From JAWQFO01 sp033436665 (GTDB taxonomy: Bacteria; Pseudomonadota; Alphaproteobacteria; Rhodobacterales; Rhodobacteraceae), in contig NZ_JAWQFO010000003.1 of the NCBI RefSeq assembly GCF_033436665.1, positions 434,001 to 498,000 on the forward strand: 64,000 nucleotides of DNA, given 5' to 3'. The stretch's first letter is position 1. Every line of letters starts with the position of its first letter. The notes under the pieces were generated by a model, which made no database searches, was not told where the DNA came from, and worked only from the letters and a program-made list of their open reading frames with translations. A program made the translations under genes and the position numbers. Positions 51,532 through 62,799 of the stretch are shown here, piece after piece.

Positions 51532-53046
51532 TCAGCTGCCGTAGACGGTCCCCCAGCGCTCCACGAGCTTGACCTGCAGGCGCCGCGACCGTGCGCTCCA
51601 GGGTCGCGCGCCCGGCGGGCCTTCCTGATCGGCGCGCGGGATCCGGCTGCGCGCATCCTCGTCGGCGGTGAAGATGGCAAAGGCGAGTTCACGCCCATCC
51701 AGCGCCGTGACGTAACCCGCGAGACCGGACACGAAATTCAGCGTGCCGGTCTTGGCCGCCGCCTTCACCGGGTGGGTCTTGACCGGGCGCCCTTGGGAAT
51801 CGCGCATCGTCACGTCCTTGAGGATCGGACGTAGCAGGTTCGCCTCGTGCGCGCGCACGAGCACGTGAACCATGTCGCCGGGGTGGACCCGGCTCTGATC
51901 GCTGAGGCCGGAGTGATCCTTGAGGTCCATCCCGTCGCAGCCCATCGCCTCGACCGACCACAGGTTCATCTGATGCGCCGAAGCCGCAAGTGTCGGCACC
52001 GGGCCGACGCGGGTCCGCGTCGCCCAGAGGCCGACCATCTCGGCTGTCAGGTTCGTGGAATACCTCAGCATCCCGCGCAGGATCTCGCTCAGGGCCCGGC
52101 TGTTGCGCGCGGCCAGCGTGACGCCCCCCGGCAAGGTGTCGACCGTCTGCGCGGGCTTCAGCTTGATCCCGTGGGACCGCGCAAGGGTCGCGAAGACGTC
52201 GCCGGCATAAAGGCCGGGCTTCTTGACCGGCAGCCAGCGCGCGCCGCCATTGCCGAGCTGACCCTTGGCCACCGTCCAGTCGTCTCGTGCGCCGCCGTCG
52301 GCATAGGTGTAGACGGGCAAGCTGCGGTTCACGACCGCCATGCTCGCGACGCCGACGTCGGGCCTGTACTTGTTTGAGCGTGCGTCCATCGAAACGGCGT
52401 ATCCGCTGCCGGCCCGGCGCCACTCGAAATGCACGCGGTTGAAGTTCAGCGCGATGCCGGAGATGCCCGGATTGTAGCCGACGTACTCGAGCTGGTCGGC
52501 ATCGATCTGGGTCAGCCGCGGCAGGGCGCCATCGTAAACGAGAAAATCACCCTTCACCTCGCGAACTCCGGCCGCCTTCAGTTCCGAGGCCAGCTCGGCT
52601 AGCCCGTTTGTGTCGAGTTCGGGATCGCCGCCGCCGGCGAGCACCAGGTCGCCCTTCACGACGCCGTCTTCGACCCCGCCGGTCGCGGCGACCCGGGTCT
52701 CGAAGCGGAAGTCGCCGCCAAGCGTGTCGAGGGCGTAAAGTGCGGTGATCGCCTTGGCCGTGCTGGCCGGCGGCATCGCGGTGGCGCTCGACTGGCCTTC
52801 CAGCACCTCGCCCGTTTTCGCGTCGGCCACGGCGAAGGCTACCGCACCGCTGAGCCTCGCCTGCGACACGAGTGTCTCGGCCTCTGCGAACCGCGGCCGC
52901 GCGGCAGCGACGCCGCGCAGGTGCGGTCGCAGCGAAACGGTCGGTGCTTCCGACAGGACCGGGCTGGCGACCGTGGCGAGAAGTCCGCCTAGCAGGCCGC
53001 GGCGCGTCATGCCGCGATTTCGGCGTGCGATAAGTTCGTCAGTCAT
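51532..53046 (-). CDS. dacB: D-alanyl-D-alanine carboxypeptidase/endopeptidase (PBP4, DacB)
   Basis: A 504-residue periplasmic class C penicillin-binding protein. The signal has a Tat-like Arg pair (MTRRGLLGGLLATVASPVLS). Active-site motifs are PPASTAKAIT (S95-T-A-K98), RYSTNLTAE (SxN) and AAKTGTLNFVSG (KTG). It trims or cleaves D-Ala cross-links. The start could be 53046 or the internal ATG at 53010; both keep the signal. It is upstream-convergent with the TerB-like gene. Confidence 0.9.
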   Translation of the reverse strand: MTDELIARRNRGMTRRGLLGGLLATVASPVLSEAPTVSLRPHLRGVAAARPRFAEAETLVSQARLSGAVAFAVADAKTGEVLEGQSSATAMPPASTAKAITALYALDTLGGDFRFETRVAATGGVEDGVVKGDLVLAGGGDPELDTNGLAELASELKAAGVREVKGDFLVYDGALPRLTQIDADQLEYVGYNPGISGIALNFNRVHFEWRRAGSGYAVSMDARSNKYRPDVGVASMAVVNRSLPVYTYADGGARDDWTVAKGQLGNGGARWLPVKKPGLYAGDVFATLARSHGIKLKPAQTVDTLPGGVTLAARNSRALSEILRGMLRYSTNLTAEMVGLWATRTRVGPVPTLAASAHQMNLWSVEAMGCDGMDLKDHSGLSDQSRVHPGDMVHVLVRAHEANLLRPILKDVTMRDSQGRPVKTHPVKAAAKTGTLNFVSGLAGYVTALDGRELAFAIFTADEDARSRIPRADQEGPPGARPWSARSRRLQVKLVERWGTVYGS

Positions 53047-53109
53047 GCGCAGGTTGTAACCTTCGCGGCGGCCCTCGCACAACATGCGCGGCCCCGTTCC
53101 GTGACCCTG

Positions 53110-53757
53110 TTACACGAAAGATTTATCGCTTGCCTGCCAGCCGCCGGCCGCACGGATCGCGCTGGAGGAATGATCCATCATCGGCACATTGAGAAAACAC
53201 CAGGCCGGCGCCTCGGCGTGGGCCAGAAGATGCGCGGCGGCGGCCGGCAGTCGCGCCGCCCGGAACAGCCTTGCGGCGGGGCTCATGCGCGCCGAAATAC
53301 GGTCGCCCGGACGGGCGAGGACGCCGACGGGCACCGTCATCATGATGTCCCGCCAGTCCTGCCAATGATGGAAACCGGCAAGGTTGTCGGCGCCCATCAG
53401 CCAGACGAAGCGCACGCCGGGGCAGAGTCTTCGCAAGCGCGCCAGCGTTTGTGCGGTGTAGCGTGTACCGAGTGCGGCCTCGATGCCCGTGATCTCGACC
53501 CGTGGGTGCTGCATCAGGCACCGCGCCTTTTCCAACCGCACCTCCAGCGGTGCCGGCCCATGGGCCTTCAGCGGGTTGCCGGGCGAGACCAGCCACCAGG
53601 CGCGATCGAGCCCGAAACGCTTGAGCGCTTCGAGCGTGACGTGGACGTGCCCTGCGTGCGCGGGGTCGAAGGAACCTCCGAAGAGCCCGATCGCCTGGCC
53701 GGGTCGCGCAAGGGGAAGAGGCACGGTCAACTGCCGGTCCGCCGGCTTTCGTCGCAC
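53110..53757 (-). CDS. nadD: Nicotinate-nucleotide adenylyltransferase
   Basis: A 215-residue enzyme that makes deamido-NAD from nicotinate mononucleotide and ATP. The nucleotidyltransferase motif is GLFGGSFDPAHAGHVH (G27-H37 core), and the second is SSSAIRAAGGW near the C-terminus, matching SSTxIR. VWLMGADNLAGFHHWQDW near 118 is characteristic. It is the gene upstream of dacB on the same strand, with a 63-base gap. Confidence 0.92.
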   Translation of the reverse strand: MRRKPADRQLTVPLPLARPGQAIGLFGGSFDPAHAGHVHVTLEALKRFGLDRAWWLVSPGNPLKAHGPAPLEVRLEKARCLMQHPRVEITGIEAALGTRYTAQTLARLRRLCPGVRFVWLMGADNLAGFHHWQDWRDIMMTVPVGVLARPGDRISARMSPAARLFRAARLPAAAAHLLAHAEAPAWCFLNVPMMDHSSSAIRAAGGWQASDKSFV

Positions 53758-53794
53758 AGGGGCCGAACAGGCCGGAACGGTGTCATCGTGGCGC

Positions 53795-54064
53795 CTATCT
53801 GATCAGCGCGCGCACGATCAACAGCACGACGATCGCACCGGCGGTGGCGGCCACGAGCAGCAGGATCAGCCCACCGGCAGCGAGCACGCTTAACCCCAGG
53901 CCTGCGAGAATGAACGGGGTTGCGACCGCAGCGACGACCCCCACCGCGATATAAAGCGGCATCCGGCCTCCGGCGATCCGACTGGCAATGTAGCCCGACA
54001 TCGCGCCGACGATCACGAGAAGGATCAGCGCGGTCGCACCGAGCGCGTCCAGAAAACCTTCCAT
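53795..54064 (-). CDS. Small membrane protein, 89 residues
   Basis: The product is almost wholly hydrophobic, with three predicted helices (ATALILLVIVGAMSGYIAS, MPLYIAVGVVAAVATPFILAGL, LILLLVAATAGAIVVLLIV). The GxxxGxIxxRIxGGR pattern at the first helix end resembles the GlsB/YeaQ/YmgE family of stress-linked membrane proteins, but the match is weak. AAGGGGGA precedes the ATG. It is divergent from the PLDc_N-like gene. Confidence 0.62.
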   Translation of the reverse strand: MEGFLDALGATALILLVIVGAMSGYIASRIAGGRMPLYIAVGVVAAVATPFILAGLGLSVLAAGGLILLLVAATAGAIVVLLIVRALIR

Positions 54065-54133
54065 GTCATTCCCCCTTCGTTGAAGCGTTCGCTCTCTTTG
54101 CCAGTGCCGGCTTGCAGACCGGAAACCACCCTC

Positions 54134-54159
54134 GGAACCAAACCTCGCGAACGCGCGTT
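54134..54159 (+). promoter_or_regulatory. Possible ECF-sigma promoter ahead of the PLDc_N-like gene
   Basis: GGAAC (54134-54138) and CGTT (54156-54159) are separated by 17 bases, the pattern of alphaproteobacterial stress ECF promoters. A perfect palindrome GTTCAT-N6-ATGAAC (54157-54174) overlaps its 3' side and could bind a regulator. The evidence is short-motif only. Confidence 0.35.
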
Positions 54160-54195
54160 CATCTGCAAATGAACACTCAAGTGGGAGCCGTTACA

Positions 54196-54381
54196 ATGGA
54201 ATATGGCATTCTCGGATTGATCATCCTGATCGCGGACATCTACGCGATCATTCAGGTCCTTGGTTCGAACGCGTCGACCCTGGCCAAGGTTATCTGGACG
54301 ATCGCGATCATCGCGCTGCCGGTTCTCGGCCTGCTGATCTGGCTGATCGCAGGACCCCGCTCGTCGCGCGCAAGCGTCTGA
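54196..54381 (+). CDS. Small membrane protein with PLDc_N (phospholipase D N-terminal) domain
   Basis: A 61-residue protein with two hydrophobic helices (MEYGILGLIILIADIYAIIQ and VIWTIAIIALPVLGLLIWLI), matching the short PLDc_N/cardiolipin-synthase N-terminal module found alone in many bacteria. GGGAG lies 8 bases before the ATG; an ATG nine codons earlier (54169) overlaps a palindrome and is less likely. Such proteins usually lie in membrane-stress or phage-shock settings. A GC-rich terminator follows. Confidence 0.7.
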   Translation: MEYGILGLIILIADIYAIIQVLGSNASTLAKVIWTIAIIALPVLGLLIWLIAGPRSSRASV

Positions 54382-54456
54382 CACGACCTAGCCTGTCCGC
54401 GGCTCATTGTCCCCGAGCAGCGGCCTGTCGCAAATCCTTGTCCCCGGATTTGCAAA

Positions 54457-54494
54457 CCCCCCGGCCCGGCCCCCACCGCGCCGGGGGACTTTTG
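54457..54494 (+). terminator. Terminator after the PLDc_N-like gene
   Basis: CCCCCGGC pairs with GCCGGGGG around a GC-rich loop and is followed by ACTTTTG. A smaller hairpin (CAAATCC/GGATTTG, 54431-54452) lies just before it. Confidence 0.65.
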
Positions 54495-54581
54495 TTTGGG
54501 CAGTTCTCCGTCCGGCTGAGCTTTCTCTGGCGGCCCCTCAAAACGACGCTCTACGTTGCACTTAGTTTTTTTCGCGGCCGT

Positions 54582-54597
54582 GTGACCTGCTTCACTG
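54582..54597 (+). promoter_or_regulatory. CRP/FNR-superfamily operator ahead of a 25-residue ORF
   Basis: TGTGACCTGCTTCACT is TGTGA-N6-TCACT, one base off a perfect palindrome, followed by GAC as in the other three sites. It lies 49 bases before the start of the 25-residue membrane ORF. A TGCAA..TTGCA dyad (about 54615-54631) lies between the site and the ribosome binding site. Confidence 0.5.
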
Positions 54598-54646
54598 ACC
54601 ATTCACCCCTGACGTGCAATTCTTGTTGCAACGAAGGAGGTCTGAC

Positions 54647-54724
54647 ATGTTCGAAGTAAGCTGCATCATCATTGTCGTCGCCGTGACCATCCTGCGCGAC
54701 TACTACATCCGTCACAATTCGTGA
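54647..54724 (+). CDS. 25-residue single-helix membrane protein
   Basis: A very short ORF preceded by a perfect ribosome binding site (AAGGAGGT, 5-6 bases before the ATG). The product is one hydrophobic helix followed by a charged tail: MFEVSCIIIVVAVTILRDYY then IRHNS. A CRP-type site lies upstream and a GC-rich hairpin (CGGCCCGC/GCGGGCCG) just downstream. Single-helix small proteins of this kind often bind larger membrane complexes such as transporters or oxidases; no specific partner can be named. Confidence 0.6.
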   Translation: MFEVSCIIIVVAVTILRDYYIRHNS

Positions 54725-54967
54725 CGGCACACGGCCCGCCGGCATTGCGGGCCGCGATCGCCTTAACGGGTGGTCTACAATCCATCTCGCGGAAGAAACC
54801 CAACTTTACCTCAAAATCCAGTAACATAGCGGCCTGATTTGGCCATCCCGGCGGCGTGCGCCAGCCCGCGAGAAGCGCACGGCGCATGATTTTTCCTTTG
54901 AATCCTGCTATGCTGTAATTGCGGGCCCGAGCATTGCCCGGCCCGCCTTGCTGCGAGGGAGGGGAAG

Positions 54968-55258
54968 ATGCGCTATGTCACCGTTACCACCTGGGAAATC
55001 GCGGACGGGTCCGATTACGACACCAACCTGTCCGTCATCAGGCGCAAACGTCTGCCCGCGTTAAAGGAGCTCGGGGCGACCCGCGTGACGATCGTGCGGA
55101 CCAGTGCCCGTACCAGCGCCGCGATCACGGAGTGGCCGGACGAAGCGACCCGCGATGCCGCCCACCGAGCCATCGAAGACGTCCGCCACAAGGTGCAATC
55201 CGAGGACTTCACGCGCCTGACCGGCGAGATGAAGGGCACGGTGGTCGCCGAAATCTGA
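54968..55258 (+). CDS. Hypothetical protein, 96 residues
   Basis: A soluble alpha/beta protein (MRYVTVTTWEIADGSDY, ATRVTIVRTSARTSAAITEW, MKGTVVAEI). The strand-helix-strand order resembles a ferredoxin-like dimeric barrel, but I do not assign a family. GAGGGAGGGGAAG directly precedes the ATG. It lies 243 bases from the 25-residue ORF; that gap holds no other gene I can support. A CRP-type site follows 40 bases after its stop. Confidence 0.65.
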   Translation: MRYVTVTTWEIADGSDYDTNLSVIRRKRLPALKELGATRVTIVRTSARTSAAITEWPDEATRDAAHRAIEDVRHKVQSEDFTRLTGEMKGTVVAEI

Positions 55259-55297
55259 CCTCCTCCGCTCGAGCACCTGACCAAAAAACCCGCCGCA

Positions 55298-55313
55298 TGT
55301 GATGCAGGTCACA
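55298..55313 (+). promoter_or_regulatory. CRP/FNR-superfamily operator ahead of a small membrane protein gene
   Basis: TGTGATGCAGGTCACA is a perfect TGTGA-N6-TCACA palindrome followed by GAC. A possible -10 (TATTCG, 55335-55340) is at the same distance from the centre as in the 42362 site. It lies 80 bases before the ATG at 55394. Its core GATGCAGGTCA recurs on the minus strand at 56003-56016. Confidence 0.6.
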
Positions 55314-55393
55314 GACCGTGCGCCGCCGCGCGGCTATTCGTATGGGTGCTGCTGACCGGGATCGCCCGGTCGTTAAAGGTTTGGAGGTTGCAG

Positions 55394-55690
55394 ATGCTAC
55401 TGATTTCCATCGGCATGTTCGTGGGTCTTGCAATGATCGCATCCCTGACGCTGCGCCCAAGTGTTGCCGGCAGCCTCTTCGCCCTTGCGACAAACCTTTT
55501 CTTCATCGTGTTTTCCGCGGGCCTTGGCATGACCGCCGTCGCACTGCTGCACGCGATCCTGCTGGCGGTGAACTTTCATCGCCTGCACCGCGCCCGGCGC
55601 GCCCGGTCCTCGGAACACGCGGCCGATCTCATCCTGCGCGACCGTGTCCGCGAGATCCGCGCAGCCTCGCGGTTCAGGGCCGTCGGTTAG
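55394..55690 (+). CDS. Small membrane protein, 98 residues
   Basis: Two long hydrophobic helices (MLLISIGMFVGLAMIASLTL and LFFIVFSAGLGMTAVALLHA) are followed by a basic tail of about 40 residues (HRLHRARRARSSEHAADLIL). GGAGGTTGCAG directly precedes the ATG at 55394, and an ATG 16 codons earlier lacks such a site. No family is recognised. A CRP-type operator lies upstream. It ends convergently with the YdcH-family gene 17 bases away. Confidence 0.62.
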   Translation: MLLISIGMFVGLAMIASLTLRPSVAGSLFALATNLFFIVFSAGLGMTAVALLHAILLAVNFHRLHRARRARSSEHAADLILRDRVREIRAASRFRAVG

Positions 55691-55706
55691 AAAGTGTGAC
55701 GCAGGC

Positions 55707-55946
55707 CTAGCCTGCGTTCAGCATCGCGGCGATCTGATCCTTGAGGTGAACCCGCTGCCGTCTCAGTGCGGCTTCATGTGCCTCGTCGGTCGGCTCCGAG
55801 AGCGTTTCGGCCCGGTGCACCGCCCGATTCACAGAGTGATATTCCTCCGCCAGCTTGCGAAAATGCGCGTCGCTCTCGCGCAAGGCGTGGATGCGATCGG
55901 TCTGCGCCGGAAATTCCTCGGCAAGCTCGTGCGGGGTATGGGACAT
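55707..55946 (-). CDS. YdcH family (DUF465) protein
   Basis: A 79-residue helical protein with the DUF465 pattern: MSHTPHELAEEFPAQTDRIH followed by ALRESDAHFRKLAEEYHSVNRAV and EEAALRRQRVHLKDQIAAML-like end (seen as AALRRQRVHLKDQIAAML). Function is unknown. AGGAGAGG precedes the ATG. A TTGATGCAGGTCAA box lies 57 bases upstream on its strand, which suggests oxygen- or redox-responsive control. Confidence 0.82.
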   Translation of the reverse strand: MSHTPHELAEEFPAQTDRIHALRESDAHFRKLAEEYHSVNRAVHRAETLSEPTDEAHEAALRRQRVHLKDQIAAMLNAG

Positions 55947-56002
55947 CTGCCTCTCCTGTCGATGCGTCGTCGACAGATGTCGCAAAGAGTGGGCAACACC
56001 TC

Positions 56003-56016
56003 CTTGACCTGCATCA
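56003..56016 (-). promoter_or_regulatory. FNR-type box ahead of the YdcH-family gene
   Basis: On the minus strand this reads TTGATGCAGGTCAA, close to the FnrL/Dnr consensus TTGAT-N4-(A/G)TCAA. It is 57 bases before the YdcH-family start. It shares the 11-base core GATGCAGGTCA with the site at 55298. Confidence 0.55.
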
Positions 56017-56053
56017 ACAAGCAGCAGTTTCGCCGTTCCGATCCGCCCCGACC

Positions 56054-56069
56054 TGTGAAGCTCTTCACA
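56054..56069 (+). promoter_or_regulatory. CRP/FNR-superfamily operator ahead of a 42-residue ORF
   Basis: TGTGAAGCTCTTCACA is a perfect TGTGA-N6-TCACA palindrome, again followed by GAC. A CATTAA (56088-56093) could be a -10 at class II spacing. It lies 77 bases before the ATG at 56147 on the plus strand. Confidence 0.55.
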
Positions 56070-56146
56070 GACGCAAACGCAACGAAGCATTAAGCAGTGA
56101 GACATTGATACGGCCGACGCGCCGAAAAAAGCTTTAGGATTTCGCC

Positions 56147-56275
56147 ATGCTGCGCCTGTTGAAGATCGCCCTGACGCCAACTCGAACCGACCCGCCGGTC
56201 GCGGCCAAGCCGCGCCCCGAGTGGGCCAAGCCACCGCGCGAATGGCGGTATCTCGACCCGACCAGCAAGCGTTGA
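56147..56275 (+). CDS. Small basic protein, 42 residues
   Basis: Starts MLRLLKIALTPTRTDPPVAA and ends REWRYLDPTSKR. It is rich in Pro, Arg and Lys with two Trp, and resembles the 46-residue ORF at 42455 in composition, though not in sequence. The ribosome binding site is modest (AGGA, 7 bases). The upstream CRP-type palindrome is its main support. It ends 31 bases from the convergent ettA stop. Confidence 0.5.
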   Translation: MLRLLKIALTPTRTDPPVAAKPRPEWAKPPREWRYLDPTSKR

Positions 56276-56305
56276 GCCTGGGCGAGTCCGCCCGGTAAGG
56301 TCAGT

Positions 56306-57961
<1,656 letters not shown>

Positions 57962-58093
57962 GTTTCACTCCGGTCTGAGGGTTCGCGCCCCATGTAGTGA
58001 AAGCCCTGCACGGGTGCAACGGGGCGGGTGCGGAGACGCAAAACCCCCGGCGGTGCGCGCGCCGGGGGTGTGTCTGACGCGAGGGATCGTAGA

Positions 58094-58366
58094 TCAGCCG
58101 GTCTGGCCGGGCCGCGCCTCGGTACGCTCGATGCGGACGATCTTCTGCCAGCCGTTGTCGGCGTTCGAGACATAGACGATCCGCAGCTTGTCGCCGGCGG
58201 TGACGTTCAGCGGCATCTCGAAACCGGCGGGCAGCAGCCAGACGGTGCGGTCGGTGAAGGTCAGGGCGTTGGTGGCGGCATCGAAACTGTGGACGGTGCC
58301 GGAGGTTTCGTCGGCCAGCGCCGGAGCGGCGACGGCCAGAAGGGCGGCGGCAAGAAAAGCGCGCAT
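58094..58366 (-). CDS. DUF1344 domain protein, exported
   Basis: A 90-residue periplasmic protein with a clear signal peptide (MRAFLAAALLAVAAPALADE). The mature part is a small beta protein (SGTVHSFDAATNALTFTD, VWLLPAGFEMP, KLRIVYVSNADNGWQKI), the DUF1344 pattern. Function is unknown. GAGAG lies 8 bases before the chosen ATG; 37 upstream codons are open but read as GC-rich leader. Confidence 0.75.
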   Translation of the reverse strand: MRAFLAAALLAVAAPALADETSGTVHSFDAATNALTFTDRTVWLLPAGFEMPLNVTAGDKLRIVYVSNADNGWQKIVRIERTEARPGQTG

Positions 58367-58702
58367 GTGAAGTCTCTCGGGAAGAGGATTTGGCCCTGGG
58401 GGAAACCCTTGCGGCGGCCGTGCGGAGCCTCGCGCCCCGGCTGTGGTGCCCTTAGGGCAATTGGGGGATTCGGGCAATGGGAAAACACCGGAGGCACAGC
58501 ATCGAGATGTGAGCAGGGCCAGAAACTATCCGGGGAAGCGTTTTCCCGATGTTTGGATACATCGTGTCAAACTGCTGGGCCCGCGGCTCATGGCGCGTGA
58601 CTTTATCCGATAGGTCACCGAGTTCCTGATCCGCAGTGTCGTAAGGACCGGCTAAACCGTGCTCGGCATCCCAGTCTCGGAGGCAGCATATTAAACGCTT
58701 TC
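58367..58702. other. Intergenic stretch with no recognised gene
   Basis: About 335 bases between the DUF1344 gene start and the uvrB terminator. It should contain the promoter of the DUF1344 gene. I see no ORF with a ribosome binding site and no RNA family. Confidence 0.4.
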
Positions 58703-58724
58703 AAAAAAAGGGGCGGAGCCCCGG
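58703..58724 (-). terminator. Intrinsic terminator of uvrB
   Basis: On the minus strand GGGGC-TCC-GCCCC is followed by seven T, a classic terminator. It lies about 45 bases past the uvrB stop codon. Confidence 0.85.
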
Positions 58725-58766
58725 ACATCAGCCCGTCGGCGCGCCAGAGCCAAACTAACTCTAAAT

Positions 58767-60971
<2,205 letters not shown>

Positions 60972-61162
60972 CGGGCTTTCCTCGGGGACAGCCCATTAGG
61001 TGCGCGCAGGCGCGCGATGTTCAAGGGGCAGCAGGGGCCTGATGACCGGAATTGTCAGGATCGCCCGGCCGAGTGGCCGCCCATGCGCGGCGCGATTCCG
61101 GTCTTGCCGGGGGTGCGCCGATCGGGGATAACCGGGACGCCGAAACGCAACGGAGAGCGATC

Positions 61163-61474
61163 ATGCGCGCGCGTATCTACAGACCGGCCCGAACCGCGAT
61201 GCAATCCGGGACCGCGCGGACGCGCGACTGGGTGCTCGATTTCCCGCAATCCTCGGCGCGCGAGGTCGATCCGCTGATGGGCTGGACCTCTTCGGACGAC
61301 ACGCAGGCGCAGGTGCGGCTGCGCTTCGAGACCAAGGAAGCGGCGCTGGAATACGCGCGCGACCACGGGATCGAGGTCGACGTGTTCGAACCCAAGTCGC
61401 GCAAGCCCAATATCCGCCCCGGCGGCTATGGCGAGAATTTCGCGACCTCACGTCGAGGGGCCTGGACCCACTGA
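61163..61474 (+). CDS. NADH dehydrogenase accessory subunit, NDUFS4-like (ETC complex I subunit)
   Basis: A 103-residue protein of the NDUFS4/18-kDa complex I family, characteristic of alphaproteobacteria and mitochondria. Segments: MRARIYRPARTAMQSGTART, WVLDFPQSSAREVDPLMGWT, then QVRLRFETKEAALEYARDHG and a C-terminal KPNIRPGGYGENFATSRRG. GGAGAG precedes the ATG at 61163. It stabilises the NADH-binding arm of complex I in other organisms. It is a single gene just before the tRNA-Arg gene. Confidence 0.88.
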   Translation: MRARIYRPARTAMQSGTARTRDWVLDFPQSSAREVDPLMGWTSSDDTQAQVRLRFETKEAALEYARDHGIEVDVFEPKSRKPNIRPGGYGENFATSRRGAWTH

Positions 61475-61525
61475 CGCACGGGCGCTTGCCTTACCCGAAG
61501 CGCTGCGGGTAAACCCTGCGCAAGC

Positions 61526-61602
61526 GGTCCCTTAGCTCAACTGGATAGAGCAGCTGACTTCTAATCAGCAGGTTCGGGGTTCGAGTCCTCGAGGGATCGC
61601 CA
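61526..61602 (+). tRNA. tRNA-Arg (anticodon UCU)
   Basis: A 77-base tRNA gene with an encoded CCA end. Acceptor arm GGTCCCT/AGGGATC (one G-U pair), D arm GCTC/GAGC, anticodon arm GCTGA-CTTCTAA-TCAGC with anticodon TCT, and T arm CGGGG-TTCGAGT-CCTCG. It reads AGA. Downstream lies a stretch that looks acquired, and tRNA genes are common integration sites. Confidence 0.95.
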
Positions 61603-61777
61603 GCTTTTTGCAGTAGCCATCGAGACAGACCCGGTCCGCGCAATGATCGCGGTCTGAGCGCGCTTCAGCCCTCTGGACGCTCGGTGCGCTGACAAGCTTT
61701 CAACAAAAACTTGTTCGACACCGCCCATTGTGCAACCTTCGGGTGTGCTCGGGAGCAATTGAACGGTGGAGAGGGTA

Positions 61778-61978
61778 ATGGATACACGCATGGCCGGCGT
61801 CTTTTTGGCTTTCGGTTCGGTGATGTCTGCGAATCCGATGCAATCAGTCGCGGAATTTTCCGTGGGGGCGAAGTCTGATCCCTCCGCGCGCCCGCAGCCG
61901 TCCTCCGGCCATGTTCTTCCATGCCTGACATCCGGATATGCGGTTCGATTCCTTGTCGGAACCGAGGCGCTGCGATGA
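61778..61978 (+). CDS. Possible small ORF coupled to the first duplicated gene
   Basis: A 66-residue frame starting MDTRMAGVFLAFGSVMSANP with GGAGAGGG just before the ATG. Its stop overlaps the start of the next gene (ATGA), so it could be a leader for coupled translation. The product has a weakly hydrophobic start and one Cys, and matches nothing I know. It could also be the remnant of an upstream gene broken by integration. The remaining 175 bases back to the tRNA hold nothing recognisable. Confidence 0.35.
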   Translation: MDTRMAGVFLAFGSVMSANPMQSVAEFSVGAKSDPSARPQPSSGHVLPCLTSGYAVRFLVGTEALR

Positions 61979-62799
61979 CGAACGCATATGTCCTGAAAGC
62001 GGCGCTGCTGGCGATCCTGCTTTCGATTTCGGTTTCCCCTGCATCGGCCAAAGGGTTTCTGGAGATACCCTTCGATCCCGCCGCCTGTCCTGAAGATACC
62101 GACGGGATGATCTTTGTCCGGCTGGATTCCGGCTTCGCCTTCAGCCTGCCCTATGATCGGATCACCCTCTCAAGGGCACGCGTGGACCCTGTGTCCACAA
62201 GTGACGCGCAGGCCGGCTGTCCGGAGAACCCGGTGCGCGCGCGTGCCTTCGGCCTTCCCTTCCATTATCTGATGCACCTCGACGGGCGAAAGACGGAAGC
62301 TCTTCAAAAACTCGATGTCACCCAATTGCACGTGGCCGCAGTGTCGCAGTCCGAAAGCTTGCTGGAAGGCCCGTATAGGTCTTTCAACAGGGACAAAAAA
62401 ACCTTCGGAAACTGCGGCACCACCCGACAGGGAATTGAGTACTGCTGGGCGTGTTTTGTGGACGAGACCCGACCTGGTCATTGCAGGACCTCTTCTCCAG
62501 ATCAACCCGAAACTTTCAGGCCTTATTCCAAAGCCTTTATCGCGGCAAAGGACGCAGGCAGCCTCGTCGGGATGCGCTCCCTGCCGTGGGCCACAGATTG
62601 TCTTCCGAGTGGTTGGTCGGACCACATTTGTAGCACTGCTTACGCGCTGCAAGATGGACTCACGATTTTTTACAAGTTCGAGATCTCGGACGGCAATTTT
62701 GACATGGCCCGGCAAACAGACTTGGCGATCCGCGATCTTGTCGAAAGCGTTCGCGTTCCGCACATGGATGGGGACGACGTAAGACAGCCAGGTCAATAG
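61975..62799 (+). CDS. Secreted Cys-rich protein, duplicate copy 1 (possible immunity-type protein)
   Basis: A 274-residue protein with a clear signal peptide (MTNAYVLKAALLAILLSISV then SPASA). The mature part has eight Cys (ACPED, GCPEN, NCGTT, YCWAC, HCRTS, DCLPS, ICSTA) and a C-terminal helix (MARQTDLAIRDLVESVRVP). The layout, a periplasmic Cys-rich protein with a compact alpha/beta end and present in tandem, resembles immunity proteins kept beside secretion-system toxins. That is inference; no toxin gene is seen. The ATG overlaps the preceding ORF stop. Copy 2 is about 95 percent identical. Confidence 0.6.
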   Translation: MTNAYVLKAALLAILLSISVSPASAKGFLEIPFDPAACPEDTDGMIFVRLDSGFAFSLPYDRITLSRARVDPVSTSDAQAGCPENPVRARAFGLPFHYLMHLDGRKTEALQKLDVTQLHVAAVSQSESLLEGPYRSFNRDKKTFGNCGTTRQGIEYCWACFVDETRPGHCRTSSPDQPETFRPYSKAFIAAKDAGSLVGMRSLPWATDCLPSGWSDHICSTAYALQDGLTIFYKFEISDGNFDMARQTDLAIRDLVESVRVPHMDGDDVRQPGQ

